DNA from: Volvariella volvacea V23
Lineage: Eukaryota > Basidiomycota > Agaricomycetes > Agaricales > Pluteaceae
Reading direction: 5' to 3'
DNA: 64,000 nt
Assembly: GCA_000349905.1 (NCBI GenBank)
Contig: KB722743.1
Coordinates: 338,074 to 402,073, forward strand
The notes under the pieces were generated by a model. That model did no database searches, had not been told where the DNA came from, and was given only the letters and a program-made list of their open reading frames with translations. Of the stretch, positions 1 through 11,348 are shown in pieces (the stretch's first letter is position 1; every line of letters starts with the position of its first letter). Position numbers and translations under genes: made by a program.

Positions 1-691
1 GTGATTTGTCTCAGAAAACTCGATGGCATTCGTTTACCAGGAGACAAACGAGTTGCAACGCCTTATTCCGGGCACTGCATTTATTCGCGCTATCCATTAT
101 ACCAACGGAACTAATACATAACTTGAATTTCATCATATACAATCGGAGTTACCACACTTTGTACGTACGAATATGAATGCCTTGTTAATAGCGAGATGAG
201 GCCGTCTTAATTATGCCTCATTCAAGAAGATGACTGCGTCAGACCCCGGGCAGCACAACAGTGCCACAACTTGAAAAGTGTCGGGGGCGAGTGGAGGCGT
301 GGCTTCAGGTCTTCAGAGCGGGTGGTTCGCCGTCCGGGCTTTCCATCTATTCGCTTCATGGCTCTAAATTGGCAGTTCGTTTCCGAATTACTGCTGGAAG
401 TCTAGTATACGCAGTTCACCAGGAGGTGGCGGCGTTTAATTGAATATTACGCAGCGGGCACTATACCTCCCTGTATGGACTCTTTGTATATATCCATTAA
501 GGCTGCATTATATGTGCTGTCCAGTGATTGTGATTGAAAACTATGCATTCATAAAGTACAGTATGAAACGGCGTTGCTAGGTTATTTGGACGACATATGC
601 CGAAAAACAATGGATAAATGGTATCATCGTCCACGCTCCTGAGAGACCCGAATATGAAAAAACCTAGGAAACATGCTAACTGGGAAGGCAG
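1..691. other. Intergenic left edge, no gene seen
   Basis: This stretch lies downstream of the nitronate monooxygenase gene. Short open frames exist on both strands, but none has a recognisable domain, a plausible intron pattern or a composition different from noncoding DNA. I see no tRNA, repeat or mobile-element signature here. Confidence 0.5.
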
Positions 692-2076
692 TTACAACTT
701 GGACTTTGTGGCTGATACATTTACAAGCGAAGCACCATGCTGCAGTAGTTGCGCCGCCTCCTGGACCATGTTGTCGACAATTTCCTTGGCAGGTAGGACA
801 TCGTGGATAAGAGCAGACACACGACCCATTAACCAAGGCCTTCCTGGAATGGACTTTTCTGGGTGTTTCTCAAGTTCACGGTAATGGGGAATAACACCCT
901 TGCTCGTCAGTTCTTGGATTTCTGCTTGTCTGTTCTTTTCCCTGTGAATTAATCAGTATGGCTGTTTAGGGGTAATCCAAGGGAGCAATGTACCAATCTT
1001 CGACGTATGGAGTCCTTCTGACTCGCAGAGGTCGACCAGTATAGATAACAGTAGTGATGGCATCTTCAAAACCTGCGCTCACCACCAGCTCCTTGTGCAG
1101 CTTGGGTGCACCAGCCTCAACGGAAGCAACGAAGCGTGTTCCGACCCCTGGAAAGATGAAAGAATGAAATTAGCATGCAGCTTACACTCATCACGGAGGA
1201 AGAGGAAGTATGTGAAAGGAGGCTGGTGACGCATGGAAATATGCATGAGAAAGGATACTTACAAACGGCCTGTGCTCCCCACATCAAGTTTGCGGCCAAA
1301 CCCCGTCCGTCGTATACCGCACCAGCACCAATAACGTATACCGGTTTGCCGGTCAAAGGGCTCTTGTGACCCTTTACTGCATCCACACAAGCAGGAATCA
1401 GGATGCTCGCAGGCGTATCACCAGTGTGACCTCCCCCTTCTCCGGCTTGAGCACAAATAATGTCAACGCCTGCCTCAAGTGCCTTCTTCACGTGTTTAGG
1501 GTGGCCGACCATATTCATTATAGGGATACCGGCTTTGTGCAGAGCTTCGACGGCTTCTCGTGGTGGAGTACCCACCGCGGACACGAAGAGAGCGGCTTTT
1601 TCTTCGATGATGACTTGGATGAGTTCGGGGAGTTGACCCTTGGTATAGTCAAACTAAGAAGGGCACGACAGTGAGAGGAGAAAGGAAGACTTGAGTGATG
1701 AAAACTAACATTTGTCTTTCTCGCACTACCACCGACCTGGGGAAGGAGTAGGTCAACACCGAAAGGCGCATTGGGGTCCTTCAGATCCTTCTTAATAGCG
1801 TGGATCTACTCTGAGGGGTGAGCAACGGTTGAGGAAGTAGGATAGGAGGTGCACACCTGTTGACGAAGGATCTTGGGTGTGTAGCCGACACCACCAATGA
1901 CACCCAAACCACCAGCATTTGTCACTGCAGCTGCAAGCTCCGGGCCAGCCGCAACGTTCATTCTACATGCATTTGGCTGGCCTGAAACAAGAAAAGAACA
2001 AAGCTACCTACCCAGCAAGCAAAATGGGATGCTTAATCCCAAACATCTCGGTAATAGGCGTTGAGATTATGGACAT
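692..2076 (-). CDS. Nitronate monooxygenase (2-nitropropane dioxygenase family)
   Basis: FMN-dependent enzyme that oxidises alkyl nitronates such as propionate-3-nitronate, a detoxifying role known for the family. The gene starts at ATG 2074-2076, giving MSIISTPITEMFGIKHPILL, the usual N-terminus of the TIM barrel. It ends at TAA 692-694 after KSKL. At least four introns of about 50 bases or more interrupt it, one of them splitting the C-terminal region near 940. The flavin-binding glycine-rich stretch CAQAGEGGGHTGD, with the family's conserved histidine, and the later GVGTRF motif are both readable, as is the C-terminal GRPLRVRRTPYVEDW. The length, roughly 350 residues, fits fungal members. 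No signal peptide or mitochondrial presequence is obvious, so a cytosolic enzyme is inferred. The next gene leftward is outside the window. Confidence 0.92.
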
Positions 2077-3117
2077 TTGAGGCTTGTCTCTGCAAATTAT
2101 AGTACAAGGGCAATGGAGGATTTTCTCCGTTGGATGAGTGGGATTAGAGGGGTAGAAGGAGGTAGACAGGGATGAGGTGATGATGAAGCTTTTATAGTCT
2201 GCTCGAACTCGCAGCGCCTCATGATATTTTCTCGAGCTAAAGGCAGGAGCTGACGAGAGCCCGTTGAGCTTACGGCTATTTCATCACCGGTTTGCCGGAA
2301 CCCAACCGTAATCGCCTTCTGGCCAGTATCGTGCCCCTCTTGACTTTAGCTCTCGTGGGTAAGCGACGAACCTGATCATGATGGGTGGCTATTGTTTGGC
2401 TGATTCGAAAGTAGTTTAGGGGTTTGGTGGAGGAGAATCTGAGCTAGAGGCGGCACCGATGGGGTATCCCATGAGGAGGTGCAGTACAAGAAGGTAGGAG
2501 ATGGGGTCCAACTACGATAAGGTGAGAGTTTTATGTGTTCGATTGCAGTCGCGATCACTACTTGAGAGGTAACCTAGTGTCCGCAAAATGAATTTGGCGT
2601 CGTCATCGGATTCACCAACTGTGGGGTAAGATAACCGGAGTCGGCTTCTTGGGTTATATGCTTCCGGACCGCGTGTTTGTGCATCTAACGATGGTATGAA
2701 ATGGCGACCACAGGGACAAAAATACAATTGCAATGAATGGCGCTGGTGCGCTCCAGGAGAACGGCTTAGGATCAGTCTTAATGGAATCAGCAGGGATATC
2801 AATTTAGACCAGGCGTTTTCTAGAAAGGGAACAGAAGAGCATATACTAGCAACGGTCGTCGCAGTCTCAAACGAAGAATGGAGTCAGGCGTCGAGAAGAA
2901 AGGTTGCGCGAGCGACTGGCGCGGCGTCATCTTACGCATGCCTTAATAGCCAGAGCTCAGCAGTAGTCTCGTTACGACTTCTCGTCAAGGAAAAGAAGCT
3001 GAATTGAAGCTTAGCGGGCAATTTACAGCCAACTGTGCAAGTCACGTACAAGCTAATAAGTCTGCCAAAGTCCCTGTGCAGACCAGGGTAAAAGCATGTC
3101 GAGCACACCGAGGCTAC
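2077..3117. other. Intergenic region between two minus-strand genes
   Basis: About 1 kb separates the zinc-cluster gene stop from the nitronate monooxygenase start. It should hold the monooxygenase promoter. Open frames of up to about 100 codons occur on both strands (for example 2696-3007 on plus), but they show no domain and no intron logic, so I do not call them. The zinc-cluster gene could have further 3' exons here if the GTAGGT next to its stop is used as a donor. Confidence 0.4.
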
Positions 3118-3956
3118 CTACTCCGTTTCAGGAACACGAGCGCCAGAAGCTTCACGCCCTTCCTTGACAGTCCTCGCGGCTGGAATATGGGTAGTCACAA
3201 ATGTATCCAAGTCTGTACCACAGGGAAGCATTGAAGCTTCTTGATCCCCCTTGAACTCTTCCAGCCTTTTTCTTGGCTCGGGTTCAGGGGGAAGTGTGGC
3301 TGCGACGGAGTTGTAATAACACGTCCGATTTCTGGTGGCGCATCGCACACAGGTTCTCATATCGTTTGTGTTCTGGCACTGAAGAAATTGGGGAGTTGGG
3401 TGAGGGGTAAACCAAACGGTCACTGGAGCGAGGAGCGTGAATACGCACCTTGACCTTTTGACTACGACACGAGTCGCATGCCATTACCACTCGACGAAGA
3501 TGGGATGGAGGATTGTGTCGATACGCATTGCGGGGTGTGGGGGATCGGACCTGGGGTTCTGATGGACTGGGTGCATTTGCATCTGAGTCTGGTAAAATAG
3601 TTCCAGCTAATGCAGAGTCGCTACCGTTAGATGTGGAGGTGTGTTGACTGCGGAGGCCGACCACAGGCTGATTGCTGGTGGTTCGTCTTGATGCGGTGCT
3701 AGTGGATCGGCGACTAGGGGACACCTTGCATTGGGTTCCCTTAGTAATACATCGAGTACACGACCCATCCTCTGTATTTCTCTCACACTGGTGAAGTGCT
3801 TGTGAGTCATGCACACATGGCGCAGTGCTCAGTGACCAATGGTCACCCAAGAAGGTTACTAACCCTGATCTTTGCACGTTTACAGGCATCGCATGCGCCT
3901 CGGATGAGGAGAGGAGGGGTGCTGGTGTGTGGGGTATTGGCAGTTTCGCTACTCAT
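3118..3956 (-). CDS. Small protein with two tandem Zn2Cys6 clusters
   Basis: Three exons join cleanly: 3956-3864, 3787-3449 and 3378-3118, all in phase 0, giving 230 residues. Each of the two introns falls just before the third cysteine of a cluster. Cluster 1 (about residues 22-48) reads C-x2-C-x6-C-x8-C-x2-C-x6-C and starts ACDACKRAKIRC. Cluster 2 (about residues 136-163) reads C-x2-C-x6-C-x7-C-x2-C-x6-C and starts ACDSCRSQKVKC. Zn2Cys6 domains bind DNA in fungal transcription factors, usually one per protein. The roughly 87-residue linker is rich in Ser, Thr and Pro. After cluster 2 there is only a short Pro/Glu/Arg tail and no fungal transcription-factor middle homology region. The stop TAG overlaps a possible donor GTAGGT, so a longer isoform cannot be excluded. 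DNA binding and regulatory role are inferred from the family. Confidence 0.75.
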
Positions 3957-4591
3957 CTGGGCTTGTGGACGCTTGTAATCAGTCATTCATCTACAGCCAG
4001 TGGGTGTGGTTGTGCAGGGTCGCTTAAGCCACATGGTAGTTGCGATGCACTCGGGGCGCCCCGCAGGGCGTGATGTGAATGTATGCCAGCAGCGATATGC
4101 GCTGATTAGATACGTCGGTAAGGGAAGTATAAGGAGATTGGTGTACAGTCACATCAAAAGAAAGGAAGAATTTGCTGGGGACAAAAGTGAATGAACAAAA
4201 TTGACTGTAAATAGTAATGAGTGATGATGAGGTGGACAAATGAGTATATGAGAGTGAATTAGTGCTTACAACCCCTGCAGGTATGTACCAAGAAATCCAA
4301 GGGCGTACTCGTGTAAATGGGTGCGGCATACTGGGTGTGGCATGGAAAGTCGTCAGGTAGTCGTTGAAATAAAGAGAGTGAAAGTAAGGGTGAAGGGAGG
4401 TCCAGTCGAATAGGGGATGGGTTAGAGTAAATGCCAGTGGTAGTGGTAAGAAGCGATATGTTTCCATCCAACATATGGTATCAAAGTACTACCTGAGAGG
4501 TATAAAGGTATAATTCAAAAGCGAACATGAAATTGATAAGTGACATGGAGGACGATTGAATGGATCAAATCTGGTGAGTGTGCAATGAGCT
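3957..4591. other. Spacer upstream of the zinc-cluster gene
   Basis: This 635-base spacer holds the 3' end of the She3-like gene and the promoter of the zinc-cluster gene, both on minus. A 147-codon open frame at 4024-4467 on minus is Tyr/Ser/Thr/Leu-rich, with no recognisable domain, and looks like a pyrimidine-rich leader rather than a protein. Confidence 0.4.
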
Positions 4592-6733
4592 CTATGTTGA
4601 GGATGACACGGAGATCTCTACTTGTCCTGCTGAGGGTTCGTCTCCTGGCAAATTCGAACCGGATTCTGCTTCTGCAACGATAGCCGAAAGGGATGACGCG
4701 CTGGAACTTTGTATTAACCGTCGTAACCTTGCGAGCTCCGCTGCCAATATTCTATGGTGTCATCAGTCACCAATTGCATAAAATGAACATCAGGAATAAG
4801 CGCACCGTGCCGTTTCGTTCGCTTCTCGACTGTCCTTGTTGCTCTTCTCCAGTAGTTGCTTCATATTCTGGATTTCCTCCATCCAGACTTTCTCAACTTT
4901 CTTTCTAGCCTCCTCATCCTCTTCCCGCAGTGTTTGAATGCTTTCTTTCTTCTTATCCACATTTTTCACTTCTGCCAGCAGTTTTTTATACTTCGCACCG
5001 ATACTCTCTGCCTCAGTCTTCCACCTCTCTTCTCTTCTCTTCACCTCCTCTCTTAGTCGGTCGGTATCGGTCTTCCATGATTCTGTTAGTCCCTTGATGC
5101 TGTCACGCAATGTGATATATTCGCGTTCACACTTTTGTGATAGGGCGGTTGATTCAGAAAGAGCAGACTCCATCTCGCGAATAGTCTTTTTCGATGTGGT
5201 CGTTTCTGACTTGAGCTGACCTTTCAATGTCGCGGCTTCGGCCTCCGCCTTTCTCGCCCTTTCCAACACCTAACGTCATGAGTAGTGAGTAAAATTGTGC
5301 CACGCATATAGGTACACTTACACACCTCTTGGAGCAATCGTTCTTTTCTCGCCACGACATTGTTCAAACCCTCGTTCTGCAATCTCAACCGCTCCTTTGC
5401 TTCCTTGAGATCTTCGTTCTGTCGCGTCAGTTGCGCGACAGTCCGTTGTGACACTCGCAGCTGTGCCCTCGTATTCTCCAGCGCATTTCTAGCATTTACA
5501 ACGCCTGTTTGTAAATCCGCCAAAACTTTTGTCGTGCCGCCCGGCGTTAACGACGATCGCCTCGTATATGCTGCAGTTGTTGCTAGTAGCGCGTTTGTTG
5601 CTATTAGTGGAGAAGGCGTTGGGTTGGGAGAAGGTGGTTGAATGCTTGGTGAGGTGCTTCCGGTTGTTGTAGTATCAGAAGAGTCATTAGGTGATAGACT
5701 GCTTGTCGTTATTGAGGCAGGTAGACCTGGACGTTGGGGTGTTGTAAGCGGATGCGAACCGTCGTCGGCTAGTGCCCGTGCATTGCCTGTGAGTATGTTA
5801 TGACACACGCCCGAGAACATGGGTTGATTAAATATGTGTTTTTTACATGGAATGATATGGGTAAAGGTGGTGTGCAAAACTCAATTTTGAACGAGATGAC
5901 GACTTCACCACCCCGCTCGAGAAAAGGGAGGGGGCAAAGGACAAGAAAGCACCAACCTACTGCAGCGATCGGTATGCCTGTATCCGTGAGGTCATCGGTA
6001 AAGTTGTTCATGAGCAGAAATAAGGTGAATGATTAAGGACGAGGGAGTAAAAAAGAGACGGAGGCAAAAACGCACGGGATAAAGTCCTTGTGGGACTCGA
6101 AGGTCGCTTATGATGTGTGGGACTTGTTGGGCCTGGGCTGAATAAGGCAGGTACACCTTCTTTAATGCTATCTTCTGGAGAAAAAGAAGTCGACTCTCGT
6201 TTGGGTAGTGGCAAATTTGAGTCTGGACCCGCGATGTCTGCTAGGACCTCGTAGCTTGTGCGTCGCTTTTCCTTGGGGGGACCGTTGGGGGCTTGCTCGA
6301 TAAAAGAGTAACGAGGAGGTGAGCCAGATACTGAAGCGGTCATATCGTCTGAATAATCGGAATTGTAGTAATATCGAGCGGAGGCACGCTGTCTTTCGAG
6401 CTCGGTCAACCGAGCGGTCTTCTGTCGAATGAGGTGCTTGTGTTCAGATATTTCGTTGCGTAGGGCGACTAAAGAAAGAAACGCCGAAAAAGACGGAAGG
6501 AAAAACGAAATGATTGGGGTTAACGAACAGTCCCGAGGTAAGAAAGATTGGACATTGCACAAGGACATACTGGGATCCTCCACAAATGGACTAACGCGAC
6601 CTGAACGAATGGACGTGCGTGAAGATGGTCTTGAAGAGGCGGAGAGGGAGCGATCGCGGTTAGGTTTATGGGGTGACAGATGGTTGTTAGACGGAGCAGA
6701 GAGGGAATGTGCGTGTCCCTGGTTGGTAGACAT
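4592..6733 (-). CDS. She3-like coiled-coil protein
   Basis: The protein starts at ATG 6731-6733 (MSTNQGHAHSLSAPSNN) with a Ser/Pro/Arg-rich disordered region, then a short helix with a LRNEISEHKHLIRQ heptad pattern, more disorder, and a long coiled coil from about KVLADLQTGVVNARNALENT onward. Five introns can be placed, including one either side of a tiny exon coding for IPIAAVG near 5960-5980. The reading frame appears to stop after NETAR near 4790, but a GTGCGC donor there and a ccatag acceptor near 4751 restore the frame to ILAAELARLRRLIQSSS and a final TAG at 4592-4594. The coiled coil resembles the basidiomycete proteins annotated as SWI5-dependent HO expression protein 3, an mRNA-transport adaptor in yeast. 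That family name is from memory of the sequence style; mRNA transport is only inferred. Length is roughly 600 residues. It shares a 371-base divergent promoter with the RING gene. Confidence 0.75.
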
Positions 6734-7104
6734 TCAGTGCAAGTTAGGATGAGCGGGAAACCTGTGAGGGACGGGAAGATGAAGAAGCGCGACGATTCGG
6801 CGAGGACAAAAAGAGATTATTGCGGCGTAGAAAGCACAGAAAACGGGGCTCACCAGAGATGCCGTTCTGCGGTCAGCCTGGTCGGCGTGCTGGATATGTC
6901 GACCCCTGGAGATTCAAGCATCCCCTGGCGCCCCAATCATTGTTGTCCCCTGTTTGGCATAGCCCTGCGTCACATGACCCATATCCTCATTCGGTGCTCT
7001 AAGAAGAGTAAATGGTGGACCAACAGACGAGTTCGAGTCTTCTCGTTTTCTGCCGTCCCCGCGATACCACCCCGCTTCTCCCTCCCTCCCCCAACCCCGT
7101 CTCC
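6734..7104. promoter_or_regulatory. Divergent promoter, She3-like / RING genes
   Basis: The two starts face away from each other across 371 bases, so this stretch should carry both promoters and 5' leaders. The part next to the RING gene is rich in C and T (7060-7104), a common feature just upstream of fungal start codons. No specific factor site is claimed. Confidence 0.5.
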
Positions 7105-8253
7105 ATGTCTTCTAAATGCTCAATCTGCCTGTCTTCCTATAGAGAACCCGTGTGCATCCCCTGTGGTAAGCTCGCCAACCAAGCTTGCCACCAGCCCTCA
7201 ACCTGATCACAGAGCCCAGGCCACGTCTATTGCACCAGATGCCTTGCTGACCACGTCAACTCGCCGAGCAGCGAAGAAACCACGTCTTTCTGTCCAACTT
7301 GTCGCGCTCCTTTCAACACTGGTACGAGCTTCAACGCGTTTTGTGACCCTTGTTCTTGCTTACGGTCTGTCCAGTTACACCAGATGTTTGTAAATTTGCC
7401 GCGTCTCTCGTGCATAGCCATCTGAGTCTCTCTTCGTGCAGCTCACATATTTGCCCAAGAAATATCATCAATACGTCGTCCCGAGTGTGCGACGTGTCTA
7501 CCTCGAAGGCGCAAACAGTGACTCAATGAGGAAGAAACTCGTCCGCGCAGAGGAGCGAATTGCTTTACTTCAGGAGTCGCAGGATGGCCTGCTCCTGGAG
7601 TGCGAACAGTATAAGAATGCAATGATTGCTGCTGAGATGCGGGAAGCAGAGATCATTAAACGTTTCCAAGCGTTGACTCTGAAAGTCAACAAAATCAAGC
7701 AGCAAGCCAGGGGAGAGATTGAGTATGCCATACAGGAGACGCAGGAGGCAAACGAGAGTAGGATGAGGGCGAAGACCAAGTACGAGGACCTGAAGCAAAA
7801 GTATCACGACCTTAAGCAGATGTACCAGAAGCAGGTCATCCAGTGAGTACCACCCCTTTTCTCATTGCGCGGCCAACTAAATGTGATGACAGGTATAACG
7901 AGGTAACCGAGATTCTTAGAAGTCAGACAGATCTTTCCGCTTCCCCAGAACTGCCTGCGGATACATCCAAACTTGAACTTGCAGACGTCACGACCATCTC
8001 TACCGTCCCATTAGAGGACCACGAAACATCTGATACGGACCACTTTAGCATCAAACTCAATACTTCCACAGCATCATCGCCCATCAAGGTTTACGATAGG
8101 GAGATTAAGCCACTGCCTTACCGTTCTAGGCGCCCACGAAATTCTTTACGAGATTCACTGTTTGATGACTCCCCGAGGACGCCTTGTGGCTCCAAACGTC
8201 CTAGACTCTCGGATCCCGTTTCACCACTTTTATCTTTAACAGCTGATCACTGA
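7105..8253 (+). CDS. RING-finger protein with coiled coil, likely E3 ubiquitin ligase
   Basis: Five exons (7105-7165, 7220-7321, 7375-7385, 7442-7842, 7893-8253) give 311 residues; exon 3 is only 11 bases. The N-terminus is a C3HC4 RING: C-x2-C-x11-C-x-H-x2-C-x2-C-x16-C-x2-C, beginning MSSKCSICLSSYREPVCIPC and ending CPTCRAPF. This class recruits E2 enzymes to ubiquitinate substrates. A helix-rich coiled coil of about 130 residues follows (KKLVRAEERIALLQES onward), then a disordered Ser/Pro tail with basic patches such as YRSRRPRNSLRD and GSKRPRLS. I chose ATG 7105 because the RING starts right after it; an in-frame ATG at 7012 would add about 31 residues. Substrate and partners are unknown. 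Confidence 0.85.
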
Positions 8254-9140
8254 ACACGCTCTTTACTCAGTAGTATGCAATGTACCCAGGAATCTTTGTC
8301 ACTTTCTTGCATATTTTTTTCCTCGCTGGCTTTTGGATCGCAAAACGCTTTACTCATGTTCATCGCGCTACAGTTGCAATCGCGTCTCGTGCTTTCATTC
8401 TTTATAAGTAATATAAACTTAAACGGCCCCTCCAGTCATGTGCAGCTTTTGTGTGGCATCAACTGCCCTGCGCCCACAATGACGAAGTTTGTTGGTACTC
8501 TTGCTTTTCTATTACAATGGGTGTGGGGCTTGGTCCACTGAAAACGGAGCTCACGCTCGAATACAAGGATGCGGTTCTCGTTATCCATAGCGGCGTGAGT
8601 AGTCAAGCGTACTGCAAATTCTGTGTGATTGTGTTCGACACACCCCCCGCGGCTTGACCCATCCACCCCTATTCCGGTGCCGATGTGACCGTCAATCACA
8701 TGGAGTTACACTTATCAGTTCGTTGTGGGCGCCAGTGGGCGTCGTTTTACGCATAAGATATGAATAGCCAAAATTTTTGATAGAACATCTGATTGTACAT
8801 TCTATAAGGATGGTGGCCCAGGCTTGTGGGTACTGTATTAGATTCTGACTAGAGCACCAGAGACCTGGTGCAGCCTCGTTGGAGGGTCAATAGCGGTGGT
8901 TGAACCCGTGCCTCGCATCTTCGGGTCGCTAGTAGACTCGCTACATACTCCTGCTCAAATGGGCTACAGTACATGCCCGCTGCTGGGTCATTTGGGACAC
9001 ATCTGAGTCGGCTTGAGGGTTCTTGTGGTGTGACACGCGGTCACGTCGGAGTCACGTCGAGCTTGGGTCTTGCTTGTCCACAACCTCCACTGCACCTAAA
9101 CTCGCTAGCACACAAGTCATCGTTTCCCGTAGTAAAAGTC
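8254..9140. other. Intergenic region before the KH-domain gene
   Basis: About 890 bases hold the 3' end of the RING gene and the promoter of the KH gene. Overlapping short frames on both strands around 8275-8700 have no domain. A GGTTGAACCC string near 8899 recalls a tRNA T-arm, but no acceptor or D-arm fits around it, so no tRNA is called. Confidence 0.45.
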
Positions 9141-11060
9141 ATGTCGTCAAAGCGAAAGTGGGACCAAGCCGCTCCCAGCGCAGAAGAAGGTTCCCCGAAG
9201 CAGCCCCGTACTAGTGACAATGATCATGCTTCACACGCAAATTCTTCCAACCAGAGTGCAAGTGCCAATTCATCATCGGCGAATGGCAATGGTGCAACTC
9301 CGGCTAAGGACCCTAAAGCCGCCTCGGAGGCTGCAGCTACAGCCGCGGCCATTGCTGCGAAAATTGCCGCCCAGTTGGCATCTGGAGCCCTGAAGGAGAA
9401 TCATGAGGGTGAATTTGCAAAAGATGTGGATATTAATGACGTTAGGAATCGGTATATGTTGACCAAGGGGAGCACCCAACAACAGGTACAGTTTCCAACT
9501 AGTTGCATGGCAGTCTGAGCGCTAACCTGCTAGCTAATTCCAACTGCAAACTGTCTTCCGATGTTGCTAAAAATTTTTGCGATGCGGCCATGCGCTTTCT
9601 GAATCGCTTCCCACTACCAGATACACGACGAAACGGGAGCATCAGTGAGCACAAAAGGTGTATGGTACCCTGATCGAAGCAAAGCCACAGAAAAAGACCC
9701 ACCATTGTATCTCCATATCACTGCCAATTCCCAAGAGCAATTGCAACAGGCATTAGATAGGATCAATGAATTGATTGCCATAGATCTGGGATCCTTGGTG
9801 GAGGATAAAAAAGATAGGATGCGCGAAAAGGTACGTCCGGATTCCTTGGCTGGATGCCGTTGGCTCATTGACCTTGATAGCGTAAATGGCCTGAAGAGAA
9901 ATTGCCTGTTGGACTCGAAACTATTCGGAACTTTAATGTTCGGGCCAAGGTTGTAGGACCTAGTGTGAGCTGCGCCAAGTTGATCTATTTCATCTGGGTG
10001 TGCTCAACTTTTATAGGGCTCATTCGTTAAATACATCCAACAAGAAACTGGTACAAGAGTCCAGATCAAGGGTCTTGGTTCAGGATTCGTTGATCAGGAA
10101 ACTGGAAGAGAAAGCGATGAACCTTTGTACATCCACATAACGTGAGGCCTCTAATGTTCGTTTTATGATGTCAATACTCATTTTCATGTTTAAGCGGCCC
10201 AGATGAACAACAGGTAGCAAGAGCCAAAGTCCTAACTGAAGACCTGCTACTAGTGGTTCGTTCAGAGCACGCGAAGATGCTCCAAATCCTCCAACAGCAG
10301 CAAATGGAATTGCACCAAGCCCAAGCTCAATATGCTGCATATAGTGCTATGGCGGTAGGTTATTACATTCAGTTGCAACTACTCACCACCTCTCCCGCTC
10401 TCAACGTCGAACGCAACAACAAAACTATCTTTGCTGGTTTTGGTTTCGTTTTTCTCCTTTCTTCTATTGCTCACGCTTCGTGCACTGCTCGAGGCAAATC
10501 ACTGACCAATCTTGTGTGTTTGACGAACTAACGAAATTTATTTCTTTTTGCTGTCTCCGCGCCCTGCTACTGCCTGTGGTATTGTGTTCGGCATTGGATA
10601 CTTTGAATCTCGTTAGGGATATTCTGCCGGTGTACCACCTCCCCCAGGTGGTGCTCCACCACCACCACCAGGTGATCAACCTCCTCCACCCCCAGATGGT
10701 TCGGCTCCTCCGCCCCCACCAGGTGGTGCTGCGCCTGGATATCCTCCTGCTGGAAGTGCGAGTCCGGGGGCACCCCCAGCAGACGGTCAAGATGCTTTTG
10801 CTACGTATTGGTATGTCTCCTGACCGCTATAACACTGGTTCGAGATGACCCATGCACTCGTAAACAGGGCTGCTTATGGATACGATGTCAATTCACCACA
10901 ATTCAAAGAATGGGCAGCACAACAGCAAGCGCAGTATAGTCAATACTATGCTTCAGCGTATGCAGGGTCAACTCCAGGAGGTACGGCTACTAGCGCTTCA
11001 GATACTCCCCAACCCCCTGCGCCAGCTGGAGATGTCCCGCCGCCACCACCACCGGCATAA
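9141..11060 (+). CDS. KH-domain RNA-binding protein (KHDC4/BLOM7-like)
   Basis: The start ATG 9141 gives MSSKRKWDQAAPSAEEG, an N-terminus typical of this splicing-linked family. A low-complexity Ala/Ser/Asn region is followed by an Ala-rich helix, then two KH-type modules spread over several exons. The first contains IHDETGASVSTKGVWYPD and YLHITANSQEQLQQALDRI. The second contains FVKYIQQETGTRVQIKGLGS and a matching YIHIT strand, each interrupted by introns of about 55-65 bases. A Gln-rich stretch, a Pro-Gly repeat region (blocks of PPPPPG near 10640-10740) and a Tyr/Gln/Ala-rich tail ending in PPPPPPA complete it. In animals KHDC4 binds RNA and acts in pre-mRNA splicing; a nuclear splicing role here is inferred. 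A larger intron lies between about 10353 and 10618. Confidence 0.85.
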
Positions 11061-11348
11061 GTTCCTGCGGAGTTACTACAGTGATTAGGAGCAAGTTAGG
11101 TTGCAATCTGCGATATAGTTATCCTTGAGGCTTCTGGTTGTTGATTCACATCTGTCTGTGCTTCATGTAGAATCTGAACACCCGTTTTTTGAATGAGATG
11201 ACGAGACAGAAGAATGAATTCAAGTAGTGTGTGCGTAAATTAAGTCGTACAATGGTTGAGATCATACAAATGAAAACAAGATGCTATGATGCACTAAATG
11301 AAGCTATGTCAACACAGAAATGAAAGCAAACATCCCCACCACTAGGCG
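11061..11348. terminator. Convergent 3' region, KH gene / Rho GEF gene
   Basis: The plus-strand KH gene and the minus-strand GEF gene end tail to tail across 288 bases. The stretch is A/T-richer than its neighbours and should hold both polyadenylation regions. No gene is seen in it. Confidence 0.4.

Noticed and set aside
4024..4467. 147-codon minus-strand frame upstream of the zinc-cluster gene
   Set aside because: Composition follows a pyrimidine-rich leader, no domain or intron pattern is present, and it sits where a promoter is expected.
4740..4800. Apparent early stop of the She3-like protein
   Set aside because: A phase-matched intron continues the coiled coil to ILAAELARLRRLIQSSS and a stop at 4592.
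8860..8960. Possible tRNA suggested by GGTTGAACCC
   Set aside because: No acceptor stem, D-arm or anticodon arm can be fitted around it.
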